Below, in pieces: positions 14,404-27,800 of a stretch of DNA of 64,000 nt (positions within the stretch are counted from its first letter, which is position 1; every line of letters begins with the position of its first letter). The DNA lies in contig OY978525.1 of the NCBI GenBank assembly GCA_963854835.1, forward strand, positions 111,489,417-111,553,416, written 5' to 3'. The notes below the pieces were generated by a model. The model had not been told where the DNA came from. It did not search any database and was given only the letters and a program-made list of their open reading frames with translations. The DNA is from Megamerina dolium (Eukaryota > Arthropoda > Insecta > Diptera > Megamerinidae). Both the position numbers and the translations under genes were made by a program.

Positions 14404-17400
14404 TTGCGCTTGTTGTTGCAAAGCTACCAACGACTGAGGTACACCTGGCGGTCCTGAACCAGGCGGACCATCGTTTTGAGGTCCAAAACGCAAAACACCT
14501 GGTTTTACTGAAATTTCAAATGGACCATATGGTGATGCCATTCGGATACAATGTGCGAACGTATAATACTTACATGCTCCTTGTTGCATCAATGCTTGCT
14601 GCTGTTGTTCCGACAATAGAGGTGGCATCCCAACAGCACTCATAAGACCAAGCGTTTGTTGTTGATGTTGCGAGAGCGCCTGTCCCGATATACCAGCAGT
14701 AATGCTGCCACCAGCAATAGGATGTTGCTGTTGGGGAGGCTGTTGTTGTTGTTGTTGTGGCGGTAATGTAGTTGGTAGTTGTTGCTGTGGCTGTGACTGT
14801 TGCTGTTGTGGCAGTTGCAGTTGTTGCGGAGGTGGTGCCAACAGTGCTGGAGGAAGCTGTGATTGTGGTTGTGCTTGTGTTGCGGTTAAGAGACCACCAC
14901 TGGTAGCTGATGCAGTTGTCACTACGGCAGGTATGCTCAGGATAGGTGCGCTTGCAGCAACACTTGTTGCCGCAGACGCTGAACTCACTACAATGCTAGC
15001 AGCTTCTGAGGTCACTGCCGCCGCTGCTGCTGGTGCTGCTGCTGCTGCTATTGGTGATGGCACTTGCACCATTGTTTGTGCTGGCTGCAGTGCTGTTGGT
15101 TGTGCTTCGGCCGTTGATGGCGCTATACTACTAGTGATGGCAGTAGTAACTGTTGAAGTTGTAGTCGTTGAAGTTGAACAAGTGGAAGCTGTTATTGGCG
15201 TTTCATTAGCTGCTGCTTGAGCAGTTGCTGCAGACGTTGATGGCGGTGGAACTGTTGCCGCTGTGGCAGTCGGTATGGGCGAGGGCGTTGTCGGTGGCTC
15301 CTCGGGCGGTTGCAATGAATCCTCGTCCATTGAACTAGTGCCACCACCATGGGCATGCGACTGATGATAACGCAGCCCATTAGCGTGCTTATACTTCTTG
15401 CTGCAATCCTGTTCGGGACACTCCAACAGCACTGGCGAGATCGCACACGGTGAGGCAGTCTTACATTTCTTAGTGTTGATTTGCACATTGAGACCAGTGA
15501 CCGGATTCAAGAGGCTCTGCGGCTGAGTTGCCAAACCACCACCGCTAGCTGAAATCGGTATGCCACTGGCATTGGCAACACTCACAGTGGCCGGATCACT
15601 TTCACCATTAACAGGCGGCGATGGTGATTCGTCTTTTGATTTGCGCTTTTCTGGACGTGGCGGGAGGAATGCCGTCGGAGAAGTGCTTGGCGTTGCCCCT
15701 CCACCGCCGCTACTGCCATTGCCCGATGATGAACTACTGCTTGTTGTCGCAGTATTTGTTGTAGATGTCGAACCGGCTGTAGTGCGCGATGCACCACGCC
15801 CCTTTGTCGCACCATTGCGTAATTTGGAATGAACCTGTGCGTGTGAGAAATATATCTGTAAACGAAATGATTATGGCACATTATTAATAACAATGGATCC
15901 GATTGTTGATCCAAACCGTGTGTGTGTGTGTGTGTGAGTGTAAGTATGGGTGTGTGTGTGTGTGAGTGTAAGTATGGGTGTGTGTGTGTGTGTGTACTTT
16001 TACTTACCGAACTACGAGTTTCAGTGAAATTGCTTAAATCTGGAGTAACTGCAGCACTACGACCACGTTTGCCACGTCCTTTTGGAGTTCGAGAATCCAA
16101 CTCTTCAGTTGGTGAATCACAGAATCTACGGCAAAAATAAAATCAAATCAAATACTGCATAATGCGGAGGCAATATATCACGTGTACACACCTTGGAGGA
16201 GCCCAGTCATGGCGTGTGCAATCAAGTAATGTACCGACATAGGTTTTGCCACGCCAAGTAACATTTACAACAAGCACACCGCCTTCAGTCTCGTGCCAAA
16301 CGATGCCCTCTAGTGTGACTGAGGTGCCTGGTTCGCAGGGTCCCAAACAATCGGGCTCAGTAATTGTACCCACCGAGGTGCCAATACAGATATCGACCAT
16401 ATCTTTCGGATTGCCGGGTAATTCATGCTTTAGGCGCTTAGCAGGGGGAGATTTTAGAATATCCTCTGAGTTATTAGCACCAACAGTGGCACTATTGGAA
16501 GAATTTGCAGCACCAGAAGCTGTAGATGCTGCAACTGCTGCTGCTGATGAATTAGCCGGCACCGAAACTGTATGGTGTACAGTTGCTGAGATCATACCGG
16601 GAGCCATGTGCTTCGATTGTACTGTAGCAGAGGCAATATTTCCGGCAGCTTTGCCATCGATATTGCTATTATTCGTCGCTGCTGTACCAGTATTTGACGA
16701 ATTGCTGCTGGAATTCCCGAAAGTTGTTGAGGCTGCTGCTGCCGCAAGTTGTGCGGCAATGTGTGAGGAAATTTTAATGCCACCGCTAGTAGTATTTGTA
16801 TCCTTGCCGGTTGGGGGACCAGGGGCGTTCGGTCCCCCGCTATTACTCGACGATGATGATTGTGTTGTCGTCGTTGTGCCAGCAATAGCAGCGGCTGCGG
16901 TATTGGCAGCCAGCAAATTGGCCGATGCTGCTGCAACCACTCCACCTGGAGAGTTCGACGAAGGTGTGAACACTCCTGGTGGCACTGCCGTTGCCGACGA
17001 GGCATTACCAATGCCTCCACCACCACCACCACTCGAGATGCGCTGTGCTAAAGACGTGCCATTATTTTCTGAACGCCGTACACAGGCATGATTGTTGCAT
17101 GGCTGGCCGCCTCCCGCATTCGAGTTGATTTCGCCATTACTACACTGGCAGGCGTTTGTTTTGTCGGCATTGGCCTCTTTATCAGCGGCCGCTGCAGCTG
17201 GTACTTTCTCAGCGGCCAATCGATTGGAATGTGTGGTTTTATCCTTAGTCTTTTCACGACGATGACCAGAGCTGCCTCTTTTGTTGCTCTGTGGCGTTGA
17301 TTGGGCACCACTACTGCTGTTACCACCACTGCCACTGCCGCTGCCACCACCACCACCACCACTATTCGTATTCGAATTGTTTGTGCTGGCATTATTGTGG

Positions 17401-19000
17401 CTATTATTCTGATTGCTGTTATTGCTACTGTTTGATGCATTGCTAAGATGCTTTTTATTGCCACCGCCACCGCCGCTGATACTCGTATTGCCACCACTGC
17501 TAGTGTTCGAACCAGTGCCGGTGGTGGATGTTGAACTTGCATTCGATGATGACGATGATGAATTCGATCCAGAATTGGGACCACCACTGTCATCCATACT
17601 GGAATTGCCACCGAGAGTGCCGTTCTGTTGTTGCTGTTGTTGTTGTTCGGTGGCCTTTACAATTTCGTGTTTAGCTTCGGAGGTTTTTGTACCCGGTTTG
17701 GTACGTTTAATTTTCATTTTGAGTCCCTTATCGAGTGTCGCTTGATGATCAATGGACATTTTTGTGTTCGATTTACCACCACCGCCACTACCACTGCTAC
17801 CACCACCGCCGCCGCCGCTGCCGCCAGAAACACTGCCTTGGGAACTCTGACCAATGTTGGGACCGCTCCCAGCACCGCTGTTGTTGCTACCGTTGCCGCT
17901 GCCGGATTGTGATGACATGCCGCCGCTAGCGGAAAATTTTGCTAGGGCAGATGTGGAGTTATTGTTGTTGTTGTTGTTGTTGTTGTTCCTGCTGGTGCTA
18001 CTATTCGTACAATTGGTGGAAGATGCGCCGGACGAGGAGGATGAGGATGTGGAAGAGGAAGAGGACACTAGATTGCCTCCTTTGGAGAAGCCCGCAAATG
18101 TCGAAGACGACAATGTGGTGCTTGATGTGTTTGTCGATGCAACGGAGGAGGATGATGATGATGATGTTGAAGATGTGGACAATGTGGTGACACCACCGAT
18201 AGTAGTACTTTTACTATTTATATTTGGTGGAATGCCACTAGTCAATTGTGCAACCAATGCAGATTGTTGTAATTTGTTGTAATTTTTTAATTGCGCTTGT
18301 TGATATTTATTATTAATGTTGACGTTGTTGGTGTTTCCTTTTGCTGAGATATTGGAACGCACACTGCCACTAGTTACAGTTGCTGATGGATACGATGACG
18401 ACGACGCCGACGTCGACGATGATGATGACGACGATGAATGAGAATGTCGAGAGAATTTATTTGATAATGTTGGGTTGGAAGTTTTTGTTGACGAAGTAAT
18501 TGTTGTAGTAAGAGGATTTTGTAACAATGATGATGCCAATGTCGATGAAGAAGACGATGATGATGTGTTTGCTGCTGCTGCTTTTGATGTTGCAGCTAAA
18601 CTCTTTGCATTGTTTGTTGCTGACTTAAAACATTTATTATTTGATTGTTGTTGTTGTTGATTGATTGCTGTTGTTGCTATTGTTGTTGTATGGTTGCCAC
18701 CACCCGAAATTGTTGATGCTACTATTGCAGCTGCTTGCTGCTGCTGCTGCTGTTGTTGTTGTTGTTGCTGCTGTTGTGCAGCAGTCGATGATTTCTCAAT
18801 GTCCGCGTCTAGATCGTCCAAAAGCTCTGGTATACCACCAATATCCCACTCGTCCTCGTATTCAAAATTTGTATCCTTCGATTCGCTTGATATGGATGAC
18901 GTTGAGGAGGCCGACGATGAGGACGATGACGACGATGCAGACGAAGTCGAGCAATGTGTTGCTGCTGTTGTTGTTGCTACTGTTGCGCTGCTGTTTTTGC

Positions 19001-19034
<34 letters not shown>

Positions 19035-22000
19035 GTTATTTGTCGTCGATTGTGCTACTTTCGATATGCCAATGGTTCCTCCTCCTATTCATATACAACA
19101 GCAACAATAAAATACAATATATATATATTTGTTACGTATTCATAATCACAATTAAGTTCCAACTTAAAAATAGTAACGAGATTTTTGACAAATTTCCCAT
19201 GTAAGTTGAAGCTTAATATTGACTATGAAAACCCGCCAGTCATTCAAATATTCAAATCGACTTACTTAAATGTTGTGCTGTTGTTGTTGCCTTCTTTGTA
19301 TTCGAATTACTTTGCAAATTATGTGTGTTAATTGTTTGGTGTGGTTGTTGTTGTTGTTGTTGATGTAAATTTGCATTCAATTTACTATTCAAGTTCAATG
19401 CTGCTGAACCCGATCCGCTTACGTTTCCTATCAATTTATTATGTTTAATATTGCTTTCCGTTGCTACGCTGCTATTAACGGCCACCTTTATATGATGCAT
19501 GTGATGAGATGATAAGCAGCAAAATAGCATGTGTATGTAGATACAAGCATATACAATACACACAGACCCAAACACCATCGATCAATGTATTTAAAGACGA
19601 CGATGATGAAGATGAAGAAAATGCATAATATGTAGTTGAAGAGAGAGAAAAAATCGTAAATAAAATTAATTAGTGTCAATTGTTTTTGAATAGGATCAAC
19701 ATGAAAAGATAAAAATGACAAAGAATATAATAAAAAAAAAAAGTGAAATGAAAACAACAAATATCTTAATTATTATTATAGTTGGGGAAAATAGTGCAAC
19801 GGTCAAACGACTACACCTGTCTAGAATTACAATTCTTACTTTATATCAGAGGGCTCATAAACACAACTATCAGCTACAAGATAAATGTGATTGATTATCG
19901 TCGAATTTAGACAATTTTAGATTTTGATAAACTAAATATTTTCATTCGTTTTGGCGAATTGAAATATTGCAGCACCAAAATTTTTCCATAAATTAGATGG
20001 AAGTAGGTAACTATGAGTAGTCATTGCAGCATTCTCAGAGTTGGAAAGAGAGTCGCGTCGGGTGGATCTTACGGTGAACGAGGGCAAGACGAAGTATCTA
20101 GTGTCAACAGACAAAGAGTTCCGGCGTCTTGGTCATCACGTCACTGTTGACAACTACGCTTTTGAAGTAGTAAGGGACTTTGTCTATCTTGGAACCAGCA
20201 TTAACAGCAGTAATGACGTCAGCTTGGAGATCATGCGTAGGATAACTCTTGCTAACAGGTGTTACTTTGGTCTCTCATCATGCCTGTCCTAATATATGGC
20301 GCTGAAGCCTGAACAATTTCCACCTCGGAAGAGCGAATGCTTGGAGTTTTCGAGAGAAAAGTCCTACGCAAGATCTTTGGACCTATTTGCGTTGGTGGCG
20401 AGTACCGAATAAGGTACAACCATGAACTGTACGAGCTGTATGCCGATATTGACATGGTAAAGCACATCAAAATCCAGCGGCTGCGCTGGCTAGGTCATGT
20501 CGAGCGAATGGAAGAACACGCTCCAGCTAAGAAGGTGTTATATTCGGAACCCGCTGGAGAACGACGCAGAAGAGGAAGACCTAACCTGCGGTGGAAGGAC
20601 CAAGCACTGCAGATATGGCTGGCGAAGAATGTTATTTTCGACCTAAATCGATATTCGGTTTTTATGGCCACATAAGTAAGTAAGTAAGTAAGTAAGTAAG
20701 TAGGTAACTATGATCTATAGCAAGGATGCGCAACATTTTCATAACATGGGCCAGAATAAATTTTACGTTTTTTTTCCGCGGGTCGTACTAGATAATTGAC
20801 ACATTCTTTTGACTTGTAATTTTTTTTTCTGCAAATATGAATATGATTTATTTCTCGGTATCGGTCGCGAAAATATACAAAGAACTGCAAACAACTTTAT
20901 ATACTTTGCATTATCAACTAAATTTGGAGATCTTCAGCACAAGATTTTTAGAAAATTCGTGAATATGTAAAACGTATCTTCAAAAATCTCACAGGCCAGG
21001 TAGAAAGAGGGTGGTGGGAGATTGTCCACCGTTGATCTATAAAATAATGCCCCTATTACGAATGGCAGCTCTATCTAGTTGCCTTGTTCAGTTGCGCATT
21101 CAAATCAAAACAGCTGATTTCTTCAGTTGTCATCGATAATTCGAGTTTGATGTGACAACTGCTTCTTAGGTAACTAAATTTGCGTTAGTTGCCATCCGTA
21201 ATAAGTAAAATGTTTCTATAATTTTCCAAATTCTGTACTACTAAATAAACTAAATTCATTTATTCATCAAGCCATAAAAATTAAGCATAAAAATATTTCA
21301 TAAACCTAATTCAGTGCTAATTTTATTAATTATATTCATTAATGTATGCCTTATGGTGTCGTTTCATAGAATATGTCGTTGTGTTGAGATGTTGGAAGTG
21401 AAATTGAACAGCTGATTCAATGAATACTTTAAATTTGTGTTCCTTAACTGACAACTTACAACAATTTTCTTTCCAGAGTCGGTCCTGTTAATTGCCCTCC
21501 TCGTTCGTGCGACTTAACGCCTCTTAACTACTTTTTATGATGCTATGTTAAGTCATTGGTTTATGCTGATCGAATGGAGCATGTAACTCGTACCCGTGGT
21601 GGACATATGCCCGAAATCATATTTAAAAAATAAATGGCATGAAATTATCCAACTGATAAAATAAAATTACAATGCATTCCAATAATATTTCTTTCTTCTA
21701 TTTTGGTTCAAAGTTTTCAAGCTCCTAAAAAACACCCTATATTTCAATACAACATAGTGCATTTACTCAATTTTCAATTAATTAATTTTTAATACATATA
21801 CCTTCATCAAATTTTGTATTTCAAGTTATAAACATCATTCGAACATTGCATCAGCAGATAGCTTATTATTGGGACTCTCTAGTTGGCAGTTGTATTTATT
21901 ATACTAAGATATATGGCGAATTGTATTGGGCAGTTATTGCGTTGATCTGATCGCGACTTCTCTAATTAATTTATGCAAATTGGTCGGAAAGTTCATAGCT

Positions 22001-24801
22001 CTTACAAAAGTTCAGATGAAATATGGATTTGAACGAAATTATTATCATAAAATGGGAGTGCAATAAGCAAAATATAAATTTATTAACCTAACTATTGCTA
22101 TTATATTTATGAAATACGCAACAAATTAACACCTTTTACATATGTTTGATTAATAAAATCCAAAATCTAATTAAGTAATATGATTAAAGACTGACCTTTA
22201 ATTTGCAATTAATATTTTGTTTATTTACCGTTTGTTATATATTAATAAAACATATTTGAAAGGAGTGGTAATCAATAGTCAATTATAAACAATTGCACAT
22301 GTAACTAAAACTCCTCAATATAAACATTCACATTTCTAAATAACATATTAAAGAAAGCATTGTGCGCACAGTGTAACAAATTTAATTTATTTTTCTTACC
22401 AAGATTTAAAATATCATTTCGATATAGGCCATATGTTCAACATAAAGATATTAATATTAATAGAATAATTTCGTTACACCCTGTAGATATGCAATACACT
22501 GCAGAGTGAGAGTGAGAGAGAGAGAGGCTGACAGAGAGAGATCATATAAATGTATGGAGAGTGAATATTGCGGTGTTGCCAGTTTTTAAAATTATGTCTC
22601 TATATAAGATCGTAAAAAAGTTGCAAATTGAAAAATCACAATTATATTTGTATTTAATTTACAACCTTTTAAACACTTTGTAGTGTGAATAAGAGAGAGG
22701 ATATTGCATATTACGTGAAACTCGAAAGTTTTTCACTTCACTTTATTTGCCTTTATATTTTCTTCTTTGTTCTTGAATTAGATTGGGTGGGGACAGGTGG
22801 TATCCATGCCCTGGTAACATCGGACATTATTGGTTGTTTCAATATATCTAATTCTTTTCTTTATTTTAGCAATCAAAATATAGAGCATGTGTATTTACCT
22901 TCTTATTTTCCATTCCACCACCACATTGATGATAATTTAGTTTACAAATATATGTAAACCAATGTATTTCTGATTTATTTTAATCGGTATCAAGTTCATA
23001 TATATTTTCATTATTGTTGATTGTTATCATTTTATTCATTAATTTATAAACTAAATGAAAATGAAAAATTTTAAAGACAAATCCACTCAAAGAAATACTA
23101 AAATTTAAAATATAATTTTTTCACTCAGTACTATACAACAATAAATGGCAACGACGGTGAATTTTTTTCTTTTCAGAATACAACGAAAACGATAAAGGCA
23201 AGTAGGTAAACGTATATATTTACTTTACAATAGATATATATTTCAACAACAACAACAATAAACCGACAAAATAAGGAGGAAACAGAAGAATGTATTAAAA
23301 GGACGACAACAAGCGGCAAACATCATCAAATTGAGTTACTATACACCGACAAATGAGTGACTCTATGCAAAAATGTGAGCGAACGAAAAACGACCGACCA
23401 ACGACCAACGACAAAACGTCAAAGTGACGACGTAAGCGACAAACAAAACATCCACCATTTTCCCCTTATTTACCCGCTGCTTTAATATTTTTTCTCACTA
23501 TTGCTGTTGTTGTTGTTGTTCTTTTAATTCCTCAACAATTTCCCCCAAGTTTTTGTTTGTTGATTCTTTTGTTCGACTCGAACAATAAAAATGCAAAAAA
23601 AAAAAAAACCGAAAAAAACATTGAACTTAAATACGCAAGACGAACAGACGATAAATTTGACTGAGAGGAAGAGAGCCAGAATGATGAAAAAAAAACACGC
23701 ACAAATCACCAAAAAAAAAACAAGATGCGTCGAAAAAAATGTGTGTGTAATAACGCAACGTAAGTGTAAAGTCACTCGCAACGTAAATGTAAAGCATGCT
23801 AAAGCAGAGCAGAACAACGCAAGTGTACACACTCCCGTACACACAACACACACACACGCCGCGATAGAGCAATACGACGGGCAGCGAAAATTCGCTGCTA
23901 CTCGATGTTGTATGGTAGCATTGTTGTTGCTTTTTTGCTTTATTGTTTTGTATATTATATTTACTAGTCGTCGTTGTCGTTGTATATGAGACGACGTCGA
24001 CGTATTCAATCATACACTATTGTTGTTGTACTGCTTTAGTAGTTAGTTATATTACTTATTTTAATTACTTTTTTTTTTTTAGCTCCTCGCTTCTTTTTCA
24101 CAATTGCCGGCTTACTACTAAGATTTTCACGTTTTTCGTTTCAACTATTCACACATATAATTGTTTATTTTATTATTTTTTCATATTGAAATTTTTCAAC
24201 TATTAATAATTTTTTTTTCTTCATATTCAATATAATTTATTGTCCTTTTTCTTTTTGCCACAAAAATTTGTATGTATTTTTCACTATCCGCACGCCATTG
24301 AAACTGCGTTCCTTCGTTTCTTCTCCATTCGCTACAAACGACAAATAAGCCGCTCACACACTGCTGCCGTACGTTCACGATGAACTGCTGCTCAGAGAGC
24401 GTACTCTAGCGAATGACATTGTAAAGTAAAAATACTCAAAACAACAACAACAACAACATGAAGAGCAACTCACAATCGTTTCAATACATTCATCGTGTGT
24501 TCGTGTGTCAGTTTTTGTTTGATTTGGAGAGCAGAGTTGAATTTTTTCTCTATTTGATTTGTATACGACAGAGAGAGCAGTAAATAGGTAAGGAAAAGGT
24601 GTTACCACATCAAGCAAATAATTTTTGTTTTTTGTTGTAGTGTTTGTTGCTGTGGTTGTTTAAACAAAACAAAACATAATTATTACTAGAACAAATTGAT
24701 TTTCAATGATGTATCTCTATATATGTGTATATTTTTTTTTCAATCAATTAGTATGTTTTACTTCTCTCTTGAATATATCCAAATCAATTCTTCACACTTC
24801 T

Positions 24802-24839
<38 letters not shown>

Positions 24840-27800
24840 CTGTATATGTACATAATTTTATTATTATGTTATTCATTCTTCTTTTTCTTTTGTTGTACAC
24901 ATTTGTTTTAAACAGGAGAATGCAATAAATGGATAGAAGAGAAATCCGAAAATGTTTGAGCATTTCACGCACAAAAACAGAGTTGCATTTTGTATTATGA
25001 AGCGTCGAGTCATAATAATAAAAACAATAGATTAGGGAGGAGTACAAATCCAAAAAAAAAAAAATAAAAATTAGTAATAATAAATCAAAAACAAAACAAA
25101 TTATGTAGTATATATTAGCACAACTAAAATGATTAGTGATTACTAGTTGCCGATTGCAAATATAATTCAATACAATATTTATTTCATTTTACATTCGTAG
25201 CATTTACTCTGAAACTATCTACCTGGAAATAATTCCTAGAACTTACAAAATAGGTAAATAGTAAGTACGTGCCTAAGTAATTTGGGTATGTTTTTATTGT
25301 ACGATATGTACTGAGTAAACAAGAACCGAAATCCCTTTGATACGCTTACTACTTTAATTTAATATTATCTTCAATAGAGGAACAATAATATTGCCAAATT
25401 GCCAAAACACGTTGGCATATTAAATTTCATATGTACAGTGGCTCCCAGCTTATTTCGTACAGTGACAGTTTAAAAATTGCTGCAGTCGTAATTCCTAATA
25501 TAGCAAAAATTTGAACAAAATATAAATGCCATTTTAGAAAGGAAGGTTTGTTTTTTATTTTCCAAAATTTACTTTTTCAAAATTTTAGTGTTTGACACTA
25601 TAAAAAAATAAAATAAGAAAAAAATAGGAAAATTCATGTCACAGCTTATTTCGTACAGTCTCTTTAAGTTCAAACTAAAAACAAAGTAAGTTGATTTTAA
25701 TATTTAGTTGACATCCCTTAGCGTTAATGACAGCCTGGAGTCTATTTGGCATTGAATCCACCAATTTTTGAGTGATGTCTGGTGTGATTTTTTTCCATTC
25801 TTCCATCAGTACCTTCTTTAGGTCTTGCTTATTAGAAATCTTGTGTGTTCTTATTTTATTGTCCAAAATAGACCAAAGATTTTCAATCACATTCATGTCA
25901 GGTGACTGTGGTGGTGGAGACATCAAGTGTGGGCAGTTCCAAATAAGCCAAGATTGCACAATCCCAGATTTATGTTTTGGGTCATTATCTTGGTAGTACC
26001 GAAATTCTTCCCGCAAACCCAGTTTGTCTGCACTTTGAAGTAAATTGTTTTTCAGAATCTCGAGGTACTTCATTTTGTCCATTGTTTCCTCAATAAAAAC
26101 CAATTCACCTACTCCGGCTGCTGACATACAGGCCCAAACCATCACGCTACCGCCACCATGCTTCACTGTGGGCTTAAGGTTCTCCTTGTTTAGCTCGGTA
26201 TTCGCTTTACGCCAAACATATGACATTCCGTCCGAGCCAAAAATATTAAACTTAGACTCATCCGCGAAAATAACGGTATTCCAGAACGCAGGAGTCTTAA
26301 TAATATGCTCTTTGGCGAAGTCAAGTCGGCGTTGTATATTCATTTTCGAAATGAATGGTTTCTTTCGGGCTACTCGACCGTTCAAGTCATGATTGCGCAG
26401 CACACGTCGGACAGTTTCAGCACTGGATGATTTTCCTATTTCACGCTGAACCTCTGCAGCCAACTTCGGAGCGGATAACTTTGGATTTTTCTTAATTTTT
26501 CGTACAATATAACGCTCGTCTGATGCGTTGAAAATCTTATTAGGTGCTTCTCTGCCCTTGTTCTCCAACCGATTTTCGCGAACGAAGCGTTGAATGATGT
26601 ATTGGACAGTTGAGGCACTTAAATTTGTCATTTCAGCAATTTTTTGCACACTCTGACCTTTCCTAAAATGGTTAATTACCAGTTTACGCTGTTCCATCGT
26701 TGTACGATGACCCATAAAGCTAAATGTTTAATTTACAGCACTTTAACTATTTAAAATAATAATAATAAAAATTGTTATAATAGTTAAAAAGGTCCAAAAA
26801 CTCATACAATTCAAAAAAACTTTGTAACTGCGCGGCAGAATGAAACTTACCTACATTGAAGTTTGTGTACGAAATAAGATGTGAGCTGAAAATCAGCTGA
26901 TCAATAGTTTTTCTCTCTTGCATAACAAAAAGAAAAATTTTTGGGGTTCCCCGTTTTCTTATTAGGTTTACTAAACACATACACAGACATCTACATTCAA
27001 AACTTATCGATAAGTTTTTTAGTTTCGATGTTACAGCCATGTACATAAAAATATATACACTGTACGAAATAAGCTGTGAGCCACTGTATATATATATGTA
27101 TATATATAGATAGATATATATAGATATGCACATATATGGAATAATGGCATATTTAATAGTGCAAACATATACATATACCAATTGACTGTTTTGATAATAA
27201 TAGTTCAAAAAGTAGCACTATTACCAATGACTATTTTCCTGCTAATGAAGAGTTGCCTGTTCAGAGCTCTTCCTTTTTTGTACTTTTTTATAATTTAAAA
27301 ATTACCTTACAGTCGACCAAATGATACCCTGCACATATAGAAGCTGGCTCATATTTTCACCAAATTTTTTGCGCAATAATTTCAGCCTATAATACTAATC
27401 TGCGCCCGAAATGTGATTGTTTTAAGCGAAGTATTTTGTAAGTAATGAGGGTTTTAAAGATTAAGATAATATCGCGACTTTGTATGGCGTGATTTGTTGA
27501 TTCCTCGCAACTTATCTGAAGATATCACTCATTATTACAAAAACAAAAACTCAAGAAATACAAATTGTATGAAATATGAAGATTATGTTAACAGCGTTCG
27601 AGAAGAACCTTCAGCCGAAGAAGTAGACTAAGTGAGTGTTCTGTTCATTTTTTTTTGCCAAAAAAAAAAAAAACAAAATAATAATACGATTCTTTTTGTT
27701 ACGAGCTGCAGGGTTGTATTTTATAAAAATAGTTTTTGTGGAGTTGCCACAACAATATTGTTTTATATTGAAAACTGCAAAAGTTAAACATATTACAAAT

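Noticed and set aside
16246..18282. Several plus-strand ORFs of 60-281 codons
   Set aside because: They are antisense to the low-complexity part of sbb exon 3, where stop codons are depleted on both strands.
23524..24013. 161- and 132-codon ORFs on opposite strands
   Set aside because: Both are driven by A-runs and CA/TTG repeats; the patch may be a leader or promoter but not a protein gene.
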